Shown: one piece after another, positions 26,686-36,990 of the stretch | Layout of the letters: every line of letters starts with the position of its first letter | How positions within the stretch are numbered: the stretch's first letter is position 1 | Assembly (NCBI GenBank): GCA_003249255.1 | Contig: QKJP01000004.1 | Location: 37,993-101,992, forward strand | Source of the DNA: Bacteroidales bacterium | GTDB taxonomy: Bacteria > Bacteroidota > Bacteroidia > Bacteroidales > Marinilabiliaceae | Direction of reading: 5' to 3' | DNA: 64,000 nucleotides | The notes under the pieces: generated by a model | Database searches by the model: none | The model's input: the letters and a program-made list of their open reading frames with translations, nothing else | Told to the model about the DNA's origin: nothing | Made by a program: the position numbers and the translations under genes

Positions 26686-29205
26686 ATGAAAAAAGCTTAT
26701 CGATGCATGAAAGTAATAAGCTTGCTTTTACTTTTAACAAATACATGTTTTATACATGCAGAAGAGAAAAATTCTGATGATTTTAACAAGAATTGGGACT
26801 TTCAAATAAGCGCCAATTCAACACTGGTTGATCAAATTAAAACCTGTAAAGCATGGGAGCAGGTAACTATTCCTCATGATTGGAGTGTTCATCTCCCATT
26901 TGATTCTATTCAGGGTGAAGGATGCACCGGTTATTTGTTGGGTGGTACCGGTTGGTATCGTAAACACTTTGAGTGGACAGGTAGTGAAAATGAACTGGCC
27001 TATTTATATTTCGATGGGGTTTATAATCATTCGGAATATTGGTTAAATGGGCATAAGTTAGGTTATCAGGCTTATGGTTATGCGCCTTTCTATTTTGATA
27101 TTACGCCTTATTTAAAAGATGAAAATGAGTTGGTTGTTAAGGTGAATCGATCTCGAACAGCCGATTCTCGTTGGTATACCGGTTCAGGAATCTATCGTGA
27201 GGTGCAATTGATAAGTAAAAACAAGGTAGATCTTCCTGTATGGGGTTGTTTCATAACTACTCCAGAAGTTTCCAGATCGAAAGCTCAAGTTAATTTTCAA
27301 TTGGATTTATCTAATCGTTTTAATGAAGCACGAACTATTGATTTGGTGATGACGATTAAGGATCAAAACAAAAAAGTTGTCAAAACAATCTCTCAAAAAA
27401 GTATTAATCTTCAACCGGGGCAAAAACAAGTCAAGCTCACAACTTTTTTAACCAATCCCCAATTATGGTCTGTCGACCATCCCCATATTTATGAGCTAGA
27501 GGTGGAGCTAAAAAGTAAAGGCGAGGTGATTTCTAGTTTATCTGAAAATTTTGGAATTCGATCTATAAGGTTTGATCCTTCATTGGGATTCTTTTTAAAT
27601 GGGGAGAGTGTAAAGATCAAAGGCGTTTGTTTACACCACGATGCAGGTTCTGTAGGGGCAGCTGTTCCAAAAGAAGTATGGGCACGTCGTTTTAAAACAT
27701 TAAAAGACATGGGCTGTAATGCCATTCGTATTTCACATAATCCGGGTTCTGAAGAGTTTTTAGACTTGTGTGACGAGTATGGTTTTTTAGTGCAGGATGA
27801 GTTCTTTGATGAGTGGGATTATCCTAAAGATAAGCGTTTAAACTGTTGGGAGCAGCACGATGATTATTCATCCCGTGGCGTATCAGAATATTTTGCTCAA
27901 ACAGCCGAAATGAATTTAAAAAATACAGTTTTAGCTCATAGGAATCACCCAAGTATTATTCAATGGAGTATTGGTAACGAAATTGAATGGACCTATGCGA
28001 GCAATCGTCCTGCGACCGGTTTTTTTGATAACATGAATTGGAATGGAAACTATTTTTGGTCCCCACCACCTTTTAGCCCTGAGAAGATTAAAACTGAATA
28101 TGAGAAATTGGCAGCCAATGAGATTCACATCGAAGAAACTGCTAAGAAGCTATCAGAGTGGACTAAAAGTCTTGATACAACCAGACCTGTTATTGCGAAT
28201 TGTATTTTACCATCGGTGAGTTTTGTAAACGGTTATGCCGATCAATTAGATGTGGTAGGTTTTAGTTACCGTAGAATTATGTACGATTATGCGCATAAGT
28301 ACTATCCGGATAAGGCGATAATGGGAACCGAGTGCTTACCGCAATGGCACGAATGGAAGGCAGCAATGGATAAACCTTATGTGGCAGGTGTGTTTTTATG
28401 GACCGGTTTTGACCACATGGGCGAGGTGAATGCTTCATGGCCAAGTAAATCATCACCGGTAGGACTTATCGATCAGGCTGGTTTTCCAAAACAGGGTTTT
28501 CACATGTATAAATCTTTATGGACAGAAGAACCATATATTTATATGAGTACTCAACTAAAAGATAGTATGGATTACTTGATGCAACCAGCCGGAAATGTAT
28601 TAGATCCAATTCCTGAGAAGTGGGATGAGAAAGTGTGGCATTGGCCTATTCGTAATGAACATTGGAACTACCAGGATGGTGAGAAGGTATTGGTTGAGGT
28701 TATATCTAATTGTGAAAAAGTAGAGCTGTTCCAAAACGGTCTATCATTAGGGGTAAAGAAATTAGCAGATTTCCCGGATCGTAAATACAAGTGGTTTGTA
28801 GATTTTAAAGAAGGAGAGATTAAGGCGAAAGGGTATCATCAATCGGGATTAGTAGATACTTCTCTTAAAACATTAGACCCACCCGCAAAACTAAAAGTGA
28901 TGCCAGATAGAACCACTTTAAAAGAGGGAGAGGTGGCGCATGTTATTATCCAGTTGTGCGACAAAGCAAATAATGAAATTAAACATGCAAATGCCAATGT
29001 TTTCTTCGAAATTGGAGGTTTAGCAAACCTTGGTGTTGATAATGGCTATTACAGAAATGTACAAACTTATCAAGCCAATAATATTACCACTCACGCCGGT
29101 CATGCCTTATTAATAGTGAAGGCTTCTGATGTAAAAGGCAAGCAAGCTCTTAAGTTCACTGCCAAAGGATTAGAGCCGATAGAATTAACTATTACAGTAG
29201 AATAA
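26686..29205 (+). CDS. GH2 beta-galactosidase-like glycoside hydrolase
   Basis: The 839-residue protein has a signal peptide with a likely cut near MHAEE, a sugar-binding jelly roll (about 35-195), an Ig-like domain, a TIM barrel (about 310-600) and C-terminal beta domains. E432 in GNEIEW is the likely acid/base and E549 in GTECLPQW the nucleophile. It probably removes terminal beta-galactose in the periplasm or at the cell surface. A role in galactan breakdown is inferred from the neighbouring agarases. The gene is followed by a membrane protein and an esterase on the same strand. Confidence 0.88.
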   Translation: MKKAYRCMKVISLLLLLTNTCFIHAEEKNSDDFNKNWDFQISANSTLVDQIKTCKAWEQVTIPHDWSVHLPFDSIQGEGCTGYLLGGTGWYRKHFEWTGSENELAYLYFDGVYNHSEYWLNGHKLGYQAYGYAPFYFDITPYLKDENELVVKVNRSRTADSRWYTGSGIYREVQLISKNKVDLPVWGCFITTPEVSRSKAQVNFQLDLSNRFNEARTIDLVMTIKDQNKKVVKTISQKSINLQPGQKQVKLTTFLTNPQLWSVDHPHIYELEVELKSKGEVISSLSENFGIRSIRFDPSLGFFLNGESVKIKGVCLHHDAGSVGAAVPKEVWARRFKTLKDMGCNAIRISHNPGSEEFLDLCDEYGFLVQDEFFDEWDYPKDKRLNCWEQHDDYSSRGVSEYFAQTAEMNLKNTVLAHRNHPSIIQWSIGNEIEWTYASNRPATGFFDNMNWNGNYFWSPPPFSPEKIKTEYEKLAANEIHIEETAKKLSEWTKSLDTTRPVIANCILPSVSFVNGYADQLDVVGFSYRRIMYDYAHKYYPDKAIMGTECLPQWHEWKAAMDKPYVAGVFLWTGFDHMGEVNASWPSKSSPVGLIDQAGFPKQGFHMYKSLWTEEPYIYMSTQLKDSMDYLMQPAGNVLDPIPEKWDEKVWHWPIRNEHWNYQDGEKVLVEVISNCEKVELFQNGLSLGVKKLADFPDRKYKWFVDFKEGEIKAKGYHQSGLVDTSLKTLDPPAKLKVMPDRTTLKEGEVAHVIIQLCDKANNEIKHANANVFFEIGGLANLGVDNGYYRNVQTYQANNITTHAGHALLIVKASDVKGKQALKFTAKGLEPIELTITVE

Positions 29206-29305
29206 TCAGTGAATGAAGTTAGGGTGGAGGGTAATTAATGCCTGAAGCTCTAACTTTTTTCTAGTAGCAAGAGGCCAGAGCCTAGACGCTTTTAATACAA
29301 ATGAT

Positions 29306-30463
29306 ATGAATAAACAAAGAAATCACCTGGTAGATGCCCTACGCGGATTCGCCATTATGGGCATACTCCTTTTGCACAGCATCGAGCATTTTAATATTTA
29401 TATATGGCCCGATGATGCCACACAAAGTCAATTGATGTTAAGTTTGAACAAGGGAATTTGGGATACCATGTTTTTTATTTTTGGCAGTAAAACTTTCGGA
29501 ATTTTCTCGCTCTTATTTGGGTTTACATTTTACATTCAGTTTACCAAACAACAGAAAGAAGGAACAGATTTTGGACCTCGGTTTCTTTGGCGCATGCTTT
29601 GGTTGTTGGTTTTTGGGTGGATTAATGCGAGTCTGTTTCCGGGCGAGATTCTATTAATTTATGCGATGCTGTCACCTGTTTTATTTTTTGTGAGACATTT
29701 AAGTAATAGAAGTCTTATTTATATGGCCTTGTTTTTTCTGCTTCAGCCTTATTTGATGTATAATTTCATGGGCACTGTTTGGGTAGATAATTACCAATTA
29801 CCCAATCTAAGCTTTGGTCATGTTTGGAATGATATGTATAAGGCTATGCAAGATGGTAGTTTGCTGGCTATGGTACAAAATTCATACAAAGGTTTTATAG
29901 GCACTTTTGTGTGGTCTTTAAGTAATGGGAGAATTGCTCAAACGATTGGTTTGTTTGTGTTGGGCTTGTACCTGGGGCGCAAAGGTATGTTTGAAGTAAA
30001 CGAAATTACCCTCAAGAAATGGAAACGTGTATTACTTGTTTCAGGTATTATCTTCGGATTATTATTAATTATTATCAAGAAGTCTTCGTTTGAGGAAATT
30101 GTTTATGGTTGTACCTTAAAACTATTATTGGAAGCATGGTTAAACTTATCCCAGTTATTTTTGATGGTTTCTTTATTTATCTGTTTGTTTGCCACGAATG
30201 CTTTTCAAAAAATTACTAAACCGCTCTTGTATTATGGTCGCATGAGTTTATCTAATTACATGATGCAATCACTCATCGGAGGATTTATATTTTATCCTTA
30301 TGGACTTGGTTTAGCCACAAAAATTAATGTGACCTATAGTCTTTTGTTAGGTTTTGCTTTGTTTGTTGTATTTGTCATCTTTTGTAATCTGTGGATAAAG
30401 CGTTTCCGTCAAGGACCAATGGAGAAACTTTGGCATCGGTTAACGTGGGTGAGAGTAAGATAG
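29306..30463 (+). CDS. DUF418-type multi-pass membrane protein
   Basis: The 385-residue protein has about nine or ten hydrophobic helices. It opens with VDALRGFAIMGILLLHSIEH, a start typical of DUF418 and acyltransferase-3-like membrane proteins, and ends with the DUF418-like segment YGRMSLSNYMMQS. The family may transfer acyl groups across the membrane, but the activity is unproven. It sits between a GH2 enzyme and an esterase, so a link to acylated glycans is conceivable. Confidence 0.8.
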   Translation: MNKQRNHLVDALRGFAIMGILLLHSIEHFNIYIWPDDATQSQLMLSLNKGIWDTMFFIFGSKTFGIFSLLFGFTFYIQFTKQQKEGTDFGPRFLWRMLWLLVFGWINASLFPGEILLIYAMLSPVLFFVRHLSNRSLIYMALFFLLQPYLMYNFMGTVWVDNYQLPNLSFGHVWNDMYKAMQDGSLLAMVQNSYKGFIGTFVWSLSNGRIAQTIGLFVLGLYLGRKGMFEVNEITLKKWKRVLLVSGIIFGLLLIIIKKSSFEEIVYGCTLKLLLEAWLNLSQLFLMVSLFICLFATNAFQKITKPLLYYGRMSLSNYMMQSLIGGFIFYPYGLGLATKINVTYSLLLGFALFVVFVIFCNLWIKRFRQGPMEKLWHRLTWVRVR

Positions 30464-30573
30464 ATATTGTTACTGAGTATTAAGTACAAAGTATCAAGAC
30501 TGAGTTGCAGTGTTTATAATTGAAACAAGTCGAAGCTTGACCTGAAATCTGTTTAATGTTTTAAAATAATTTA

Positions 30574-31662
30574 ATGATGAAAAAAGTAATTTATTTATTA
30601 CTGCTAATATGCCTTTCCATTAATGTAAAGGCTCAAGGTTTTATTGGTAATTGGAGTGAACCTGTTATTCCGGCACCATCTTTAAGTGAGGCTATTTTAA
30701 GTCCGGTTGATTCGCTTAAAATAGGTCTCTATCTACCGGAGAGTTATGTGAATAGTAATAAGAATTACCCGGTGATTTATTTTTTACAAGGTTACAGTAT
30801 GCCTGTTAATCCCTGGGTTTGTTCTGTAATGGACTCCTTGTTAATCGAGAAAAAGATTAACGAAGCTATTTATGTACTTATTAGCGGTGTACGTGCCACC
30901 ATGGGTAGTTTTTATGTGAATTCGCCGGTGACTGGTAATTGGGCCGATTTTGTCACGTCAGATGTGATTAATTACCTCGATGCTAATTACCGAACCATCC
31001 CAAAGAAGGAATCGCGGGCTTTAGTCGGTTATTCTATGGGAGGCTATGGCGCTTTAAACCTTGGGTTGAGCCATACGCACTTGTATAATGTCGTTTATGG
31101 CATTAGTCCGGGGCTGTTTGATAAAGAAGGCCTTCAAAATTCGCAGATGTATAATAATCAAACGATCATTAATGATACTTATGAAAAGTATAAAGAGTTT
31201 AGTTCACTTTCTGATAAAGAAGCTCACTCAGCTTATGTGAATTATTTAAAAAGCTTTACAAAATTCAATAACCTCGAATTAACACTTGCCTATGGAATGG
31301 CTTTTTCACCAAATGCCAAGCATGCGCCTTATTTTCACTATCCGTATACTATTAACGGAAGCGATACTATTTTTCATGAGTCTGTTTGGAATGAATGGTA
31401 CAATGGTTTTGGTGGGGTAGAAAAGGTAATTGATGATAATGTGGAGAATATCAAGAAGCTAAAATTGTTGGCTCTTAACTGTGGATATAAGGATCATAAT
31501 GTATGGATTTCTCAAGGCACCCATTACTACAATCAATTATTCTATAAAAAGGGAGTTCCATTTCAAATGGTGTGGCATGAAGGCAATCACTGGAATCAAT
31601 TGCTTTCTCAATTAGGAACTGTGGTGTATCCTTCGGTTGTTTCAGCTTTGGAGTTTGAATAG
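30574..31662 (+). CDS. Secreted alpha/beta-hydrolase esterase (esterase D/FrmB-like)
   Basis: The 362-residue protein has a signal peptide (1-20) and an alpha/beta-hydrolase fold. The nucleophile serine lies in GYSMGGYG (about residues 151-158) and a likely catalytic histidine in WHEGNHWNQL near the C-terminus. The family includes feruloyl and acetyl-glycan esterases. Being downstream of GH2 and DUF418 genes, it may remove ester groups from polysaccharide, which is inference. A convergent terminator follows. Confidence 0.8.
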   Translation: MMKKVIYLLLLICLSINVKAQGFIGNWSEPVIPAPSLSEAILSPVDSLKIGLYLPESYVNSNKNYPVIYFLQGYSMPVNPWVCSVMDSLLIEKKINEAIYVLISGVRATMGSFYVNSPVTGNWADFVTSDVINYLDANYRTIPKKESRALVGYSMGGYGALNLGLSHTHLYNVVYGISPGLFDKEGLQNSQMYNNQTIINDTYEKYKEFSSLSDKEAHSAYVNYLKSFTKFNNLELTLAYGMAFSPNAKHAPYFHYPYTINGSDTIFHESVWNEWYNGFGGVEKVIDDNVENIKKLKLLALNCGYKDHNVWISQGTHYYNQLFYKKGVPFQMVWHEGNHWNQLLSQLGTVVYPSVVSALEFE

Positions 31663-31762
31663 GGAGTTTTTAGTTTTTGAGATTTGTTGTAGTGCATTTC
31701 GGGTTTATTAGCTTATGTTATTTAGGTTAATTTGATAGATAACTTTATATTCAAAAAAAGTA

Positions 31763-31796
31763 AAAGGCTGCCTGAGATTCCCATCAGACAGCCTTT
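31763..31796. terminator. Convergent hairpin terminator
   Basis: AAAGGCTGCCTGA pairs with TCAGACAGCCTTT (one mismatch). A- and T-rich flanks on both sides let it act for the esterase gene and for the TonB receptor gene on the opposite strand. Confidence 0.8.
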
Positions 31797-31822
31797 ATTG
31801 TGATAACATTATGAAAAAAAAA

Positions 31823-34288
31823 CTAGAACATACCTCCTCCTCTTACGGCTTCGCTATCACCTTCTACATTTCTTTGAATCTGCTTTCCATTTTTCCCTTT
31901 GTTAAAGGTGTATGCAATTCTAAAATTAAGTAGGCGTTTGTAATTGTAGTTTGTAAAATTAGTTTCCGTGTAAGTATTTGTTGTTGTGCTCTGATTTGAG
32001 TGATATGTTCTTAAGAATGGATTAATCATAAATGCCGATATGCTCCAGTTTTGGTTAATTTGCTTATTAAAGCCAAACTGCATATAATCTGTATTTGTAA
32101 ATTCGGTTTGTTGTTGGTAATAAGTGCCGCCCCAATAGAAGTTTGCGGAGACGGTCCATTGCTTAGGAAGTTGAAAGTTATTTCTTACTCCATACGAAAT
32201 GTTATCTTTCGAATGTCCTTGTAAGCCGTATAAAGTCGATTCTTTAAAATCAAAATGTGTCCAATTAACATTGGGCATTATCGACCACCATTTTACAAAG
32301 GCTAGATTTGCGTTTAGATTAACACCATATTCCATCATGCTATTCACATTTTCTATTTTAGTACTTACTAATCCATACTCATTAACGGTACTAACACTAA
32401 AGATTCTATCTTCGTTGTATTGGATGTAAGGGCGGTAGCTTACAAACATAGGTCCCGTAATTTTTACACGGTGGTTTAATTCAATACGATGGGCTTTAGC
32501 AGGCTGTAATGATGAGTTACCCCTTGTGGTATTGTCGTTGTCATTTTGAGAAGTGTAAGCATTTACTTCTGTCATTCGAGGTCGGGTAATCGACTTACGG
32601 TAGTTTAAGCGTAAGGAATGATGTTCTCCTATATTTGAGTTAAGCGATAGGTATGGCAACCATTCATCGTAGCTAAGCTTAGTGTCCGGATTGGTCGAGT
32701 TGTCATGAATATCAATATTTGAAGATTCATAACGAATACCACTTTGAATGTTTACTTTTCCTGCGGTTGCAGAAATGTTGGCGTATCCGGCTAATCGTAA
32801 TTCATCATATTGCAGTTCATTACTGGTATTTGGAACTGCTCCTTGTTTATAGTAGTGCGTTGTTTGTGAATTATCAAAATAAGTATTCACATTAGAAGCT
32901 CCCAAAGACAATTTGATTTTTTCATTAAGGGGGTGATTGTAATCTATTTTAGTACGATACGTTTCTTTGGAATTGTCCGAAAACTCGTTAGTGGTTTTCA
33001 TCACATAAGGATATTGGTTGATGAGCTCTGGTTCTACCGGCGGAATTGGAGAAATGATAGAGTCTGTAAAAGTTAAATCTTGTGTTTGTGTATTTCCACT
33101 GTAATACAATTCGATACTTAGATCCTGTCCTTCTTTGTCAAAAGTTCTCTGGTAGTATAAAGAATAGTCAGAGTAGTTGTTTTTTTGTTCATTGTCATAT
33201 TCATCCATGCTTTTTTGAATAGTACCATCATTTTTATAAGTGTTTTTATAGGTCGTACCATCGAATAACTGTGGCAATTTTGGATTGTATGAGCTCACAA
33301 AATTCAAGGCATTTTTATCATTAATAAACCAGTCGAATCCGTAACTAAGGCCACCCCAGGAGTTTTGAGAATTGAAATCAGTAGATCTTTCGGTTCGGTT
33401 AATTTCTTTGTCGTAAAATAAATTTCTATTTCGTTCAATTTCTTGTTCCCATTTGTTTTTACCTGCATAGGTATTTAAAAATATACGAAGTCCGTTTTTG
33501 AAATAACTCAAATTGGCATTGCCAAATGCAAAGTAACTGTAGTCTGATGTAGGAACACTAATGTCAGCTCTTCCACTATAGCCGGTATTAAAGTTCTTTT
33601 TCAGAATAACGTTAATTACTCCATCAACATCGGCATCGTATTTAACCCCCGGGTTGGTTATAATTTCGTAACGTTCAATGATATCAGGGCCTAATTGTTG
33701 CAAGTAATCTCTTTCAACTTTTTTGCCATTCACTAGATAAAGAATATTAGAACTCCCATCCAGACTAACGCCATTGTTGATGGGATCAACGGTCACATCG
33801 GGGACTTGTCGCAATAAGTCAAGCGCAGAAGTAGATATTTTAACAGCCTCTTCGGTAACGTTATACATCGTTTTGTCATCTTCCATGGTGCCGGTAAGCA
33901 TTTTGCCGATAATGCTTACTTCTTCAATACTTTTTGATGAGGCAACCAAGTTGGTTTTAGAAAAATGGATATCGTTTTTTTCTGTTGTTAAGGCAAAGGC
34001 AGGGTTGATTTTTGTATTGTATCCCATGCACGAAAAGCGTAACATGTATTCACCTTGTGGAATGTTCTCAAAGGTATAATTTCCTTTTTCGTCGGTAATC
34101 ATTCCTTTTACTAAAGTGCTGTCAGATTTGCTTAGAAGTTCTACAGCTGCTGCAACAATGGTTTCTTGTTTTTCGGCATCTACCACACTTCCCTGTATGG
34201 AGCCACCGTTGCTAGCTAATAATCTTATCGGAGATCCAATTGTGAAAATAATTAGTACTAAGAAATAAGAGATCCTTATTGTTTTCAT
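31823..34288 (-). CDS. TonB-dependent receptor, outer-membrane beta-barrel family
   Basis: The start at 34288 is preferred because it opens with the signal peptide MKTIRISYFLVLIIFTIG; an upstream in-frame ATG at 34351 adds 21 non-signal residues. The 821-residue protein has a carboxypeptidase-like domain (about 30-115, GSIQGSVVDAEKQETIVAAAV), a plug (about 130-230) and a large barrel rich in Asn and Tyr. It belongs to the group of TonB receptors without a SusD partner. No lipoprotein partner lies beside it, and the substrate is unknown. Confidence 0.88.
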   Translation of the reverse strand: MKTIRISYFLVLIIFTIGSPIRLLASNGGSIQGSVVDAEKQETIVAAAVELLSKSDSTLVKGMITDEKGNYTFENIPQGEYMLRFSCMGYNTKINPAFALTTEKNDIHFSKTNLVASSKSIEEVSIIGKMLTGTMEDDKTMYNVTEEAVKISTSALDLLRQVPDVTVDPINNGVSLDGSSNILYLVNGKKVERDYLQQLGPDIIERYEIITNPGVKYDADVDGVINVILKKNFNTGYSGRADISVPTSDYSYFAFGNANLSYFKNGLRIFLNTYAGKNKWEQEIERNRNLFYDKEINRTERSTDFNSQNSWGGLSYGFDWFINDKNALNFVSSYNPKLPQLFDGTTYKNTYKNDGTIQKSMDEYDNEQKNNYSDYSLYYQRTFDKEGQDLSIELYYSGNTQTQDLTFTDSIISPIPPVEPELINQYPYVMKTTNEFSDNSKETYRTKIDYNHPLNEKIKLSLGASNVNTYFDNSQTTHYYKQGAVPNTSNELQYDELRLAGYANISATAGKVNIQSGIRYESSNIDIHDNSTNPDTKLSYDEWLPYLSLNSNIGEHHSLRLNYRKSITRPRMTEVNAYTSQNDNDNTTRGNSSLQPAKAHRIELNHRVKITGPMFVSYRPYIQYNEDRIFSVSTVNEYGLVSTKIENVNSMMEYGVNLNANLAFVKWWSIMPNVNWTHFDFKESTLYGLQGHSKDNISYGVRNNFQLPKQWTVSANFYWGGTYYQQQTEFTNTDYMQFGFNKQINQNWSISAFMINPFLRTYHSNQSTTTNTYTETNFTNYNYKRLLNFRIAYTFNKGKNGKQIQRNVEGDSEAVRGGGMF

Positions 34289-34351
34289 GTTTTTGTGTTT
34301 GTTATTGCAGGTTGATATTATTTTCTGTACTAATGCCAAAGGTTGTGCCAA

Positions 34352-34563
34352 AAAGTGTAAGGTGCACTTTATTAGTATTTTGCAATTGATTCTCGTATTT
34401 TGAGAGCTTATGAAGTGTCAATTTTTTTGACGCCTTGCTGTCATTTATTTTGACAGCTTTTATTTGTGTGGTCTTTAATTGTGCAGGAAAATCAGGTAAA
34501 TGCGGTTTTTTTTGCACTATAAATATAACGAAATATGAGATAATTGCACTTTTAATTGTGCAA
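34352..34563. promoter_or_regulatory. Array of short hairpins upstream of the AAA ATPase gene
   Basis: Five small inverted repeats follow one another: AAAGTG/CACTTT (34352-34370), TCTC/GAGA (34391-34405), GTCA/TGAC (34417-34431), GCTGTCA/TGACAGC (34437-34457) and TTGCAC/GTGCAA (34544-34563). Loops are seven to eight bases and largely A/T. The 342-base gap has no convincing gene; a 71-codon reverse frame here lacks protein character. A comparable array precedes the second ATPase locus at 48771. Confidence 0.45.
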
Positions 34564-34630
34564 AATAAATTATTAATTGCGTTTTTAAATGTGTAATTAT
34601 TATATATGTGTAAACAAATGGATTTAAGCG

Positions 34631-35800
34631 ATGCGAAGTCTATACCAGAAATTTGAAGTTCTATTGCAGAATACAGCTGCAGGATTTAAGCGTTACCTAT
34701 ATGATGAAATACCTTGGGAGAGTCGAATGATAGGAATCGTTGGTTCGCGAGGTGTTGGAAAAACCACAATGATTCTTCAGTACATCAAAGAAAATCTGGG
34801 AAGTAAGCGAGCGTTGTATGTCTCGGCTGATGATATGTATTTTGGAGAAAACAGGCTAGTTGACCTGGCTGATAATTTTTACAAAAATGCAGGAGAATAT
34901 TTGTTTATAGACGAAATTCATAAATACATGGATTGGTCTCGGGAGCTAAAGAATATTTATGATTCATATCCCGATTTAAAGATTGTATTTACGGGTTCTT
35001 CTGTTCTTGATATCCTTAAGGGCTCTTCGGATTTAAGTCGGCGAGCTCTGATTTATCACTTGCAAGGTCTCTCGTTTCGTGAATACCTTAATTTCTTTCA
35101 CAATAAAAAGGTTGATGTTTTGTCATTGGAGCAGATTATCAATAACGAAGTTAAGCTGAAAGACATTAAGCATCCCTTACCGTTGTTTAATGACTATTTA
35201 CAGCGCGGATATTATCCTTTTGGAATTGATAATGAATTGGAAATCAGATTGGGACAGGTTGTAGTTCAAACCTTAGAAATAGATATTCCGCAATATGCCA
35301 ACATGAATGTTTCGACGAGCCGAAAATTGAAGCGCTTACTTTCAATTATTTCAGAAAGTGTCCCCTTTAAACCCAACATGTCTAAGATTGCTGAGATGAT
35401 AAGTGTTAGTCGAAACTCCTTAGATGATTACTTTGCCTACATGGAAAAAGCAGGACTTATTGGCCAACTGCGTAATGAAACCAGTGGGATAAAAGGCTTA
35501 GGTAAAGTGGATAAAGTTTACCTGGATAATACGAATCTAATTTATAATCTGGCAGGTGAGAGATTCAGTATAGGTAATATTTGGGAAACTTTTTTTCTTA
35601 ACCAAATGAGTGTAAGAAATGAGGTAATATCATCCAAGAATGCTGATTTTGTAATTCGGGATTTTACTTTTGAAGTAGGCGGAAAGAGTAAGCAGCAAAA
35701 ACAAATAGAACAAAATGGAAAATCTTTCATCGTTAAAGATAACATTGAGTTTGGGTATTTGAATGTAATACCATTATGGGTTTTTGGATTGAATTACTAA
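34631..35800 (+). CDS. AAA_14/DUF4143-type ATPase
   Basis: The 389-residue protein has a Walker A motif (GSRGVGKTT, about residues 37-45), a Walker B motif (YLFIDEIHKY, about 88-97) and a sensor-like FTGSSVLD. A winged-helix-like middle and a C-terminal DUF4143 nuclease-like domain (VDKVYLDNTNLIYNL, then FTFEVGGKSKQ) follow. These proteins are frequent accessory ATPases in Bacteroidota with uncertain roles. A hairpin array precedes the gene, and a convergent terminator follows it. Confidence 0.88.
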   Translation: MRSLYQKFEVLLQNTAAGFKRYLYDEIPWESRMIGIVGSRGVGKTTMILQYIKENLGSKRALYVSADDMYFGENRLVDLADNFYKNAGEYLFIDEIHKYMDWSRELKNIYDSYPDLKIVFTGSSVLDILKGSSDLSRRALIYHLQGLSFREYLNFFHNKKVDVLSLEQIINNEVKLKDIKHPLPLFNDYLQRGYYPFGIDNELEIRLGQVVVQTLEIDIPQYANMNVSTSRKLKRLLSIISESVPFKPNMSKIAEMISVSRNSLDDYFAYMEKAGLIGQLRNETSGIKGLGKVDKVYLDNTNLIYNLAGERFSIGNIWETFFLNQMSVRNEVISSKNADFVIRDFTFEVGGKSKQQKQIEQNGKSFIVKDNIEFGYLNVIPLWVFGLNY

Positions 35801-35806
35801 AAAAAA

Positions 35807-35840
35807 GGCTGCCTCCAAAATTAAGAAGACAGCCATTTTT
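35807..35840. terminator. Convergent hairpin terminator
   Basis: GGCTGCCT (35807-35814) pairs with AGACAGCC (35827-35834) with one mismatch. A runs lie on the left and T runs on the right, so it can serve both converging genes. Confidence 0.75.
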
Positions 35841-35892
35841 ATGCTTGGCAATCAGCCGTGTCGAAACATTGCTATTACTAGAGTTTTTTAGC

Positions 35893-36924
35893 TTAAAAAG
35901 CTCTTATTGCCCTAACCCTATGCGGATAACCAACTTTTACGCCACCACCACCGCCGGTGCTAGTCATGTATTTTGTTTTGGCATAGTCCTTACCGGATTC
36001 ACATGAAGTCCAGAATACTTGACTAGATATGGCAATCCCACCATTGGCAACGCAAGCTTCATTAATCAGGGCGATGTTTTTATAAACTTCAGCACATTCA
36101 TCAACACTTGGTAGAGCCCAATTGTCGTAAATGCCTTTTTTATATGTATGACAAATCCATGCGGCATAGTTTCCTTCACCATGCGCCGCAATAATTTTTT
36201 CGGTATTGGCATATCCTTCACCAAATGCTTCACTGGTAGCACCGGTTACTTGATTGGCACCTGCACTCCAGTTTACTTTTGTGTTTTCAGCCAGATTTTC
36301 GATGCTGATCACCATGCCGTGTTTAGGATTTAAAGGATCAATCCAGAAAACAATTCCACCGTATCTGTAATCGCCAATTTGAGGATCTGGTTCAAGTTGC
36401 ATTAAGCGTTGGTTTAAATCTAATATGTATTCAGCACTTATGCCACCCGAAAGCATTTCTGCTAATAATGCGATGTTGGCGGTATCTGCTTTACTTGCAA
36501 AAGTTGCTGTATCTGCCAAAGATGCGCGATTCGAATGCAAAGCATAAGGTACACTCAGTACTTGGCTTGTATTTTCTATGGTGTAATTGGTGCCTCCATC
36601 AGGATCGGTTTCTGTTTTAATAAAGAAAGGTCCATTGGCCCAATCAATGGCATCAAATGTACCACTAACTAGAGTGCCGTGTCCAATTTGAGTTGAAATT
36701 AAACCATTGGCATTGGTCGTTAGGTCATGAGTTTCTACATAAACTGCTGTACCATCAACAGCACCTTGCAAAATGCTTATTTGTGTACTCACTGCTGAAT
36801 TGGCAATGATCTGATTAGCCCCATCTCTAAGTAAGGCTTGGTAAGATAAGGCTTGAGGGCTTTGTGCAAAACCTGCAATCGCCAAGAGCATTGAAATAGA
36901 TAAGCTTATTAATTTACGTTTCAT
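35893..36924 (-). CDS. Exported protein with DUF1566-like C-terminal domain (paralogue 1)
   Basis: The 343-residue product has a signal peptide (1-20), an N-terminal module (about 20-140) starting AQSPQALSYQALLRDGANQ, a central linker and a C-terminal module (about 185-343, YGGIVFWIDPLNPKHGMVIS to RVRAIRAF) resembling DUF1566/Lcl domains. The neighbour at 36991 is a paralogue with the same layout. The trio ending at 38378 probably forms one operon. A surface or fibre role is likely, but the function is unknown. Confidence 0.75.
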   Translation of the reverse strand: MKRKLISLSISMLLAIAGFAQSPQALSYQALLRDGANQIIANSAVSTQISILQGAVDGTAVYVETHDLTTNANGLISTQIGHGTLVSGTFDAIDWANGPFFIKTETDPDGGTNYTIENTSQVLSVPYALHSNRASLADTATFASKADTANIALLAEMLSGGISAEYILDLNQRLMQLEPDPQIGDYRYGGIVFWIDPLNPKHGMVISIENLAENTKVNWSAGANQVTGATSEAFGEGYANTEKIIAAHGEGNYAAWICHTYKKGIYDNWALPSVDECAEVYKNIALINEACVANGGIAISSQVFWTSCESGKDYAKTKYMTSTGGGGGVKVGYPHRVRAIRAF

Positions 36925-36990
36925 AATATTTCGTTTTATTGTTTTTTGAATAAATTTTTTATGTGGTTTGTAATTGGTTTTATCAATAGA

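Noticed and set aside
34302..34517. A 71-codon minus-strand frame upstream of the TonB receptor
   Set aside because: It spans the hairpin array, is rich in Lys, Thr and Leu without protein character, and overlaps the promoter region of the receptor.
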